A stretch of 50,116 nt of DNA. Source: Microbacteriaceae bacterium PS02344 (GTDB taxonomy: Bacteria; Actinomycetota; Actinomycetes; Actinomycetales; Microbacteriaceae). Below, piece after piece: positions 45,090 to 50,116 of the stretch (position 1 is the stretch's first letter; each line of letters starts with the position of its first letter). The DNA is taken from positions 1 to 50,116 of the forward strand of contig JASCNZ010000019.1 of assembly GCA_029959905.1 (NCBI GenBank), given 5' to 3'. A program made the translations under genes and the position numbers. The notes below the pieces were generated by a model. That model saw only the letters and a list, made by a program, of their open reading frames with translations, had not been told where the DNA came from and searched no databases.

Positions 45090-45713
45090 TCAGTCCGCGG
45101 TCGAGGTGGCCGTGAACTCCCAGGTGGCGGTCGCCGACGCGCCCTGCACGATCGCGTCATCGGCGGTCACGGCGATGCAGAGCTGCACCGCGGTGCCTGC
45201 GGCATCCGCCGCTCCCTGGGTCAGCGCGACCGAGCCGGCCGCCGTCTGGGCGGTGAGGTCGGCGCCCGTCGCGAGCACGGTGCCCGCCGCTGTGGCGTCG
45301 CATGTCGCATCGGCCGCGATCGCCTGCACCGAGTACGACAGGTTCGCCTCATTGCCACCGGTACCGCTCGTGATCCCGGTGGCCGCGAGCGTCGCGTCGT
45401 TCGTGGTCGTCTCGTCGAGACGCACCCAGAACGGCGCGTACACCACGTCGCCCGGCGACATCGCCGACGCCACCTCCGGCAGCTCGAAAACCAGGCTGGC
45501 CGCGGCGTCGCCGTCGTCGACGTTGTGATCGCTGTACGCGGCATCCGTGTCGCCGGTGGTCGACCCCTCCAGGTTGAACGAGCCGGCCGTGAACGTGCCC
45601 GTCGCGAACTCGGAGTCGTTCCACGCCGCGAGAGTCACCGCCACTCCGACGCCGAGTACGAGGCCGCCCGCGAGGACCGCCAAGATCTTCCGATTTCCAT
45701 CCTTCGTTACCAT
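45090..45713 (-). CDS. SipW-dependent TasA/camelysin-like protein A
   Basis: This 207-residue protein opens MVTKDGNRK, then the segment GGLVLGVGVAVTLAAWNDSEF (about 16-36), then TFTAGSFNLEG. It is the first gene of the five-gene operon, so it is likely the main product. The mature part is acidic and Thr/Ala-rich, with SDHNVDDGDA near 61-70 and two Cys, and SPGDVVYAPFWVRLDE near 86-101 as in camelysin-type folds. No TapA-like partner was found. The promoter was not resolved. Confidence 0.85.
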   Translation of the reverse strand: MVTKDGNRKILAVLAGGLVLGVGVAVTLAAWNDSEFATGTFTAGSFNLEGSTTGDTDAAYSDHNVDDGDAAASLVFELPEVASAMSPGDVVYAPFWVRLDETTTNDATLAATGITSGTGGNEANLSYSVQAIAADATCDATAAGTVLATGADLTAQTAAGSVALTQGAADAAGTAVQLCIAVTADDAIVQGASATATWEFTATSTAD

Positions 45714-45942
45714 GCGCTATTCCCCCTCAGGAATCTCGTCGATCGCATGGGTCCGTCGTCCGGCCACCCCTCAGAGGCCGCGCACCCTTGCGTTCGGGCC
45801 ATCCTCACCCAGACTGAAGAGTCATTCAAGGGGATGTTCGCCGGCGGTACCGGATCGTTGCGCGTCGGCGGACACCCCAGCGGCAACGGCCACCAGTGAA
45901 GCACGGCGGATCGCGCCTCAGAGGTGCAGGGCGGTGCGCGCC
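45714..45942. other. Intergenic region between the SipW cluster and lysG
   Basis: About 230 bases without a supported gene. On the minus strand a TTGAAT near 45823 could be a -35, but no clear -10 follows. At 45914-45960 a short segment (GCGCCTCAG-A/C-GGTGCAGG) is repeated once; the second copy is the 3' end of lysG. Confidence 0.5.
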
Positions 45943-46821
45943 TCAGCGGTGCAGGACGGATGCCGCTTCGGCGCCGACCTCGGCGGCGATCCGGTCGAGC
46001 AGCGACGAGCGCAGGTTCCACTGCTGCCAGTACAGAGGGACGCGCAGCACCGGACCGCCCAGCGGCACGAGTTCCGGCGTGGCCTGCACGGTGGGCACCA
46101 TGCCCCAGCCCAGACCGAGTCGCACGGCCAGGGCGTAGTCGTGCGACGCGGGCACGTAGTGGCGGGGCACGCCCTGCGCCGAGACGCCGCGTGCGCGCAG
46201 CCATTCATGCTGCAGTGTGTCACGACGGTCGAAGTCGACGAACGGGGCACGGGCCAGTGCATCCGTCGTCGCGCCGTCGGGGAACCACTCGCTCGCGTAC
46301 GCGGGCGCAGCCATCGCCCGGTATTCGAGCACGCCGAGCGGGGCCACCGAGCATCCGGCCACCGGGGCGCTCTCGCTCGTCACGGCCGCCATCACGTCGC
46401 CCGACTCGAGAAGGCGCGCCGTGAAGTTCTGGTCGTCGCGGTGCAGGTCGACATCGACCCCGAGACGCGCGGCGATCCGGGCGAGCGGCGGCAGGAACCA
46501 GGTCGCCATCGAGTCGGCGTTCACCGCCAGGGGGATGACCGGGCGCGCGACCGACCGCCCCTCGTCGACGCCGAGCCCGGCGAGCGCGTCCTGCTCCAAA
46601 AGGTCGATCTGACGCGCCAGCCGCACGATCGCCTCGCCGGCCGCCGTCAGCCGCGCGGGCTTGGAGCGGACCACGACGATGCGGCCCACCTGCTGTTCGA
46701 GAGCTTTGAGTCGCTGGCTCACGGCCGAGGGGGTGATGCGCAGCCGACGGGATGCCGCATCGAGGGTGCCTTCATCGGCGACGGCCGCGAGGGTGGCGGC
46801 CAGGTCGGGATCGATTCTCAC
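45943..46821 (-). CDS. lysG: LysR-family regulator LysG/ArgP
   Basis: This 292-residue protein has the LysR helix-turn-helix (about 17-40, LDAASRRLRITPSAVSQRLKALE) and an effector domain of the ArgP/LysG type. It is divergent from lysE with 71 bases between the starts, the standard arrangement in which LysG activates the exporter with lysine or arginine as inducer. The GTG start lies seven bases after TAGCAT, so its mRNA is likely leaderless. Confidence 0.88.
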   Translation of the reverse strand: MRIDPDLAATLAAVADEGTLDAASRRLRITPSAVSQRLKALEQQVGRIVVVRSKPARLTAAGEAIVRLARQIDLLEQDALAGLGVDEGRSVARPVIPLAVNADSMATWFLPPLARIAARLGVDVDLHRDDQNFTARLLESGDVMAAVTSESAPVAGCSVAPLGVLEYRAMAAPAYASEWFPDGATTDALARAPFVDFDRRDTLQHEWLRARGVSAQGVPRHYVPASHDYALAVRLGLGWGMVPTVQATPELVPLGGPVLRVPLYWQQWNLRSSLLDRIAAEVGAEAASVLHR

Positions 46822-46828
46822 GTGAGCG

Positions 46829-46834
46829 ATGCTA
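46829..46834 (-). promoter_or_regulatory. -10 box TAGCAT, leaderless promoter of lysG
   Basis: TAGCAT is followed by seven bases and the GTG start. Confidence 0.5.
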
Positions 46835-46880
46835 ATGGTTCGGAAGGAATCCTCGCTGGTGCTTCAGTACATCTTCTCCG

Positions 46881-46886
46881 TAGCGT
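46881..46886 (+). promoter_or_regulatory. -10 box TAGCGT, leaderless promoter of lysE
   Basis: TAGCGT is followed by GGATGC and the ATG at 46893. The LysG site should lie in the 46835-46880 stretch. Confidence 0.5.
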
Positions 46887-46892
46887 GGATGC

Positions 46893-47600
46893 ATGCTCTC
46901 GGTTCTCTCCGGCCTCGGTCTCGGCCTCTCGCTCATCGTCGCGATCGGCGCGCAGAACGTGTTCGTGCTGCGCCAGGGCATCCGCCGCGAGCACGTGCTG
47001 GCCGTCGTGATCGTCTGCGCCCTCTCCGACGCGGTGCTGATCATCGCGGGGGTCGCGGGTCTCGGTTTCCTCATCGCCGCCGCGCCATGGCTGGTGGTGG
47101 TCGCCCGCTGGGCGGGAGCGCTGTTCCTGCTCGGCTACGGCCTGCTCGCCGCCCGACGCGCCTGGCGGGGGGACGCCTCGGGACTCGAGGTCGACGATCA
47201 GGGCGCGGTCGCCCCGGGCGTCGGAGGGATGCCCGACTCCCGAGCCCCGGACGCGAGCATCGCCGGCGTGACGACCACGACGCGGCCGTCCCGCACCCGC
47301 CTCGCCCCGGTGCTGCTCACCGTGCTCGCGCTCACCTGGCTCAACCCGCACGTCTACCTCGACACCGTGCTCATGCTCGGATCGATCGCCGCGACGCACG
47401 GCGAGCAGCGGTGGCTCTTCGCCGCTGGCGCCGTGGTCGCCAGCATCCTGTGGTTCACCGCCCTCGGATTCGGAGCGCGGTACCTCGGTCGCTGGCTGCG
47501 CACGCCCCGATCCTGGCGCGTCCTCGACGCGGTGATCGCGGTGGTGATGATCGCCCTCGCCATCGGTCTCGTGCTGCCTGTGCTCGGCGGGGCGGACTAG
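46893..47600 (+). CDS. lysE: LysE-family amino-acid exporter
   Basis: This 235-residue membrane protein has six hydrophobic segments. The family start [25 protein letters not shown] (about 10-33) is present, as is [17 protein letters not shown] near 149-165. The middle loop is long (about 85-130). It exports lysine and/or arginine. Its position beside lysG supports this. It ends ten bases before the convergent ABC ATPase gene, with no terminator visible. Confidence 0.92.
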   Translation: MLSVLSGLGLGLSLIVAIGAQNVFVLRQGIRREHVLAVVIVCALSDAVLIIAGVAGLGFLIAAAPWLVVVARWAGALFLLGYGLLAARRAWRGDASGLEVDDQGAVAPGVGGMPDSRAPDASIAGVTTTTRPSRTRLAPVLLTVLALTWLNPHVYLDTVLMLGSIAATHGEQRWLFAAGAVVASILWFTALGFGARYLGRWLRTPRSWRVLDAVIAVVMIALAIGLVLPVLGGAD

Positions 47601-47610
47601 GGCGTCGCGA

Positions 47611-48417
47611 TCAGGCGTCGCCGTCGAGCGGGCGCAGGATACGCGTGAGGAAGCGCTGGGTGCGCTCGTGCTGGGGTGCGCCGAACAGCCGCGCGGGCGG
47701 CCCCTGCTCGACCACGACTCCGCCGTCCATGAAGAGCACGTGATCGGCGGCCTCGCGCGCGAAGCTCAGCTCGTGCGTGACGACCGCCATGGTCCAGCCC
47801 TCGTCGGCCAGTTCCTTGATGACGAGCAGCACCTCGCCGACGAGTTCCGGATCGAGCGCGCTGGTCGGCTCGTCGAAGAGCAGCAGGTCGGGCTTGAGCG
47901 CCAGCGCACGCACGATCCCCACGCGCTGCTGCTGCCCTCCCGAGAGCTGGTGCGGCCGGGCATCCGCCTTGTCGCCCAGACCGACCCGGTCGAGCAGGGC
48001 GAGCGCCTCGCTCACGGCCTCGGCCTTGGGCCGCCCCTGCACCCGCCACGGCCCTTCGATGACGTTCTCGAGCACGGTGAGATGAGGGAACAGGTTGTGG
48101 TGCTGGAAGACCATGGCCGAGCGGTCGCGCAGCGCGAGGCGCTTCTGCTGCCGCGCGCGCGGCTTCTCGGATGCGGCGAGGGCGAAGTCGATCTCGGGGC
48201 CGCCGTCGACCATGATCGTTCCGGCATCCGGGGTCTCCAGGCCGTTGAGCGCCCGCAACACCGTGGTCTTGCCGGAGCCGCTCGGACCGATCAGCACCAC
48301 CACCTCGCCGCGGTGCAGGGTCAGGTCGAAGCCCCGGAGCACCTCGGTGGCGCCGAAACTCTTGTGCAGGCCGCGGGCGGTGAGGAGCGCGTCGGCCGAC
48401 GGGTCAGTGCGCGACAC
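47611..48417 (-). CDS. Polar amino-acid ABC transporter ATPase
   Basis: This 268-residue ATPase has Walker A GPSGSGKTT, Q-loop (FQHHNLFPHLT), signature LSGGQQQRVGIVRAL, Walker B LLLFDEPTSALD and the switch His in VVTHELSF. It is of the GlnQ/TcyC group. The GTG at 48417 is preferred, about ten bases after GGAGG; a TTG at 48426 would place GGAGG directly beside the codon. The gene overlaps the permease by 14 bases. Confidence 0.93.
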   Translation of the reverse strand: MSRTDPSADALLTARGLHKSFGATEVLRGFDLTLHRGEVVVLIGPSGSGKTTVLRALNGLETPDAGTIMVDGGPEIDFALAASEKPRARQQKRLALRDRSAMVFQHHNLFPHLTVLENVIEGPWRVQGRPKAEAVSEALALLDRVGLGDKADARPHQLSGGQQQRVGIVRALALKPDLLLFDEPTSALDPELVGEVLLVIKELADEGWTMAVVTHELSFAREAADHVLFMDGGVVVEQGPPARLFGAPQHERTQRFLTRILRPLDGDA

Positions 48418-49069
48418 GGCTGTCAAGCCTCCTCTCGAGAGCGCTCTGCCCGAACGACAGGATCAGGCAGAGCACCCAGTACACGAGCGCGGCGGCGAGA
48501 TACAGCACCATGAACTCCAGTGTCGTCGAGGCGATCTGCTGCGCCACCTTGAACAGCTCGGTGACGAGGATCAGCGACGCGAGCGAGGTGTCCTTCACCA
48601 GGGCGATGAACGTGTTCGACAGCGGCGGCACCGACACCCGTGCCGCCTGCGGCAGGATGATGCGCGTGAGCGTGCGGGTGCGGTTCATGCCGACCGTGTA
48701 CGCCGCTTCCCACTGCCCCTTGGGGACCGAGAGGATCGCGGCGCGCACGACCTCGGCGCCGTAACCGCCGACGTTCATCGACAGGGCGATGATCGCGCTC
48801 GGCCACGGATCGAGCGTCACACCGATCGACGGCAGGCCGTAGAAGATCACGAACAGCTGCACCAGCATCGGCGTGCCGCGGATGACCGAGATGTAGAACC
48901 GGGCGATCGACGACAGGACCGGGTTGACCGAGATGCGCATCAGCGCGACCACGATCGCGAGGAAGAGCCCCAGCACGAACGACGCCAGAGCGAGCGGCAC
49001 CGTCGCCGTCAGACCCGCCAGGGCGATCGGCCCGAGCGACTCGAGGAACAGCTGCCAGGGGCTCTCCAT
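48404..49069 (-). CDS. Polar amino-acid ABC transporter permease
   Basis: This 221-residue permease has about five helices and the HisM/GlnP-type EAA loop (AAYTVGMNRTRTLTRIILPQAARVSVPPL, near 131-159). SVIRGTPMLVQLFVIFYGLP is the family's typical middle block. It resembles cystine permeases (TcyB/YecS group), so cystine is the best guess. The ATG is three bases after the binding protein stop. One permease gene means a homodimer. Confidence 0.92.
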   Translation of the reverse strand: MESPWQLFLESLGPIALAGLTATVPLALASFVLGLFLAIVVALMRISVNPVLSSIARFYISVIRGTPMLVQLFVIFYGLPSIGVTLDPWPSAIIALSMNVGGYGAEVVRAAILSVPKGQWEAAYTVGMNRTRTLTRIILPQAARVSVPPLSNTFIALVKDTSLASLILVTELFKVAQQIASTTLEFMVLYLAAALVYWVLCLILSFGQSALERRLDSRVAH

Positions 49070-49072
49070 CGA

Positions 49073-49894
49073 CTACTGCGAGACGTCTTCGCCGAAGTAC
49101 TTCTCGCTGATCTCGGCGAGGGTGCCGTCGGCACGGAGCTCGTCGAGGGCCTCGTCGACCGCGTCGACCAGCACTTCCTTGTCCTTCGTGAACACGAACG
49201 CCTGCTCACCGGCCTCATCGGTCTCGGCGGCGATCTTCAGACCCGTCGGGCTGTTGGTCGTCTCGTAGTCGAGGAAGGTCAGCTTGTCGTTGATGGTCGC
49301 GTCGACGCGGCCCTGGCGCAGCAGCTCGACCGCCTGCGCCCAGCCCTCGACACCCTCGACCTTCGCGCCCGACTCGGTGGCCAGCTCGTACCAGTTGCTG
49401 GTGAGCGACTGCGCGGTGGTCTTGCCGTCGAGGTCGGCGAACGACGAGATCGAGTCGTCGTCGTCCGCGACGACGATCACACCGGGCGAGACCGTGTACG
49501 GCGCGCTGAAGAGGTACTTCTCCTCGCGCTCGTCGTTGATGGTGACCTGGTTGGCGATCAGGTCGAAGCGGCCGGCGTCGAGCCCGGCGAAGATCGCGTC
49601 CCACTGCGTCTCCTGGAACTTCACCTCGAGGCCCAGCTTGTCGGCGACCGCCTCGATGATCTCGACGTCGTACCCGGTGAGCTCGCCCGAACCGCCGTCG
49701 CCGTGGAAGCTGAAGGGGCGGTAGGTGCCCTCGGTCGCGACCGTGAGCGTGCCGTCGCTGACGAGCCCGAAGTCGGACCCCTCGGATGCCTCGCCGGCGC
49801 TCGACGAGCTCTCGGGCGAGGTGCTGCCACTGCAGGCCGTGAGCGCAGCGGCTCCGACCACGAGTGCGGTGATGGCGATGAGGCGACGGGACAT
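49073..49894 (-). CDS. Polar amino-acid-binding lipoprotein (cystine type)
   Basis: This 273-residue lipoprotein has a signal peptide with lipobox LTAC (Cys21), an acidic/Ser linker and the family-3 solute-binding fold: LTVATEGTYRPFSF, GYDVEIIEAVADKLG, and W-D-A-I-F-A-G-L-D-A-G-R-F-D. The ATG at 49894 has AGGAGG four bases upstream. TAAAAT at 49926-49931 is a good -10. It is the first gene of the three-gene importer. Confidence 0.93.
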   Translation of the reverse strand: MSRRLIAITALVVGAAALTACSGSTSPESSSSAGEASEGSDFGLVSDGTLTVATEGTYRPFSFHGDGGSGELTGYDVEIIEAVADKLGLEVKFQETQWDAIFAGLDAGRFDLIANQVTINDEREEKYLFSAPYTVSPGVIVVADDDDSISSFADLDGKTTAQSLTSNWYELATESGAKVEGVEGWAQAVELLRQGRVDATINDKLTFLDYETTNSPTGLKIAAETDEAGEQAFVFTKDKEVLVDAVDEALDELRADGTLAEISEKYFGEDVSQ

Positions 49895-49925
49895 GGACCC
49901 TCCTGGGGTATCGGGCGCAGTCGCG

Positions 49926-49931
49926 ATTTTA
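49926..49931 (-). promoter_or_regulatory. -10 box TAAAAT of the amino-acid importer operon
   Basis: TAAAAT lies 31 bases before the ATG, allowing a leader of about 25 bases with AGGAGG. It is the least GC-rich -10 in the window, which may mean a strong promoter. No convincing -35. Confidence 0.55.
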
Positions 49932-50040
49932 CGCGACCCGCACAGGAACTCCCTCACAGTACGCGCCCCTTGACGCCGCCCCCGAATCCGTGTCCTTCCG
50001 TTGCGCCCGATATGCCGAGCCCCGTCGAGGAGATGCAGAA

Positions 50041-50116
50041 ACGCCCCCCCCGGGGGCGGGGGGGGGGTTTGGGGGGTGGGGCGGTGGGGGGGTGGGGGCC
50101 CGGGGGGGCCGGGGCG
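50041..50116. other. G-rich low-complexity contig end
   Basis: From about 50041 the sequence is almost only G with a few C and T. No feature is supported. It mirrors the C-rich start of the window and is probably artefact. Confidence 0.7.

Overview
The window reads as a complete contig from a very GC-rich actinobacterium of the family Microbacteriaceae, most like Microbacterium. This rests on GC-ending codons, TANNNT -10 boxes placed 6-7 nt before start codons (leaderless transcripts), an SRP RNA of actinobacterial type, a lysG/lysE pair, a cbs/metB pair and an aspartokinase gene with an internal beta-subunit start. The genus is inferred. Both ends are C- or G-homopolymer sequence that looks like assembly artefact, so the usable sequence runs from about 60 to 50030.

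Layout. 127-1355 (+): VanZ-like membrane protein and a HAD phosphatase. 1386-3490 (-): lactate-dehydrogenase-type flavoprotein and its GntR regulator, with two near-perfect operators lying over a recognisable promoter. 3583-5697 (-): mqo-tdk. 5760-8293 (-): asd and lysC (aspartate family). 8338-12471 (-): EamA transporter, recR, dnaX. 12527-15834 (-): GH65 phosphorylase and beta-phosphoglucomutase, a disaccharide phosphorolysis pair. 15951-19297 (-): ackA and pta. 19348-20672 (-): lysozyme-like exported protein and rhomboid protease. 20709-20820 (-): SRP RNA. 20969-25407 (+): MoxR ATPase, DUF58 protein and transglutaminase-like membrane protein. 25438-29290: trhO, tRNA-Ser(GGA) with terminator, GNAT, PAP2 phosphatase, MFS efflux protein. 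29371-29504: an intergenic repeat array. 29501-32127 (-): metB and cbs (transsulfuration).

32217-37253: an alpha-glucoside-type ABC importer (two permeases and a lipoprotein, no ATPase gene) divergent from a LacI-family regulator. Matching palindromes lie at both sides of the divergent region and a CebR-like box lies between them. 37308-38500: rplJ-rplL with an L10 leader and a terminator. 38555-41762: GH15 glucan hydrolase divergent from an unusual glucose-6-phosphate dehydrogenase. 41860-42540: a solitary YqaJ-type nuclease. 42601-45713 (-): a five-gene surface cluster with two SipW-dependent (TasA/camelysin-like) proteins, an ER-type Ser/His signal peptidase, an LPATG-anchored protein and a further small exported protein. 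45943-47600: lysG and lysE. 47611-49931 (-): a polar amino-acid (cystine-type) ABC importer.

Most of the window is core metabolism: lactate, malate and acetate handling, maltose- or trehalose-type sugar uptake and phosphorolysis, the pentose phosphate entry step, and aspartate-family and sulfur amino acids. The parts that most deserve study are the SipW/TasA-like cluster, the repeated leaderless start architecture, the two operator/promoter arrays, the divergent Zwf, the solitary YqaJ nuclease and the GGTGTCTCG repeat array.
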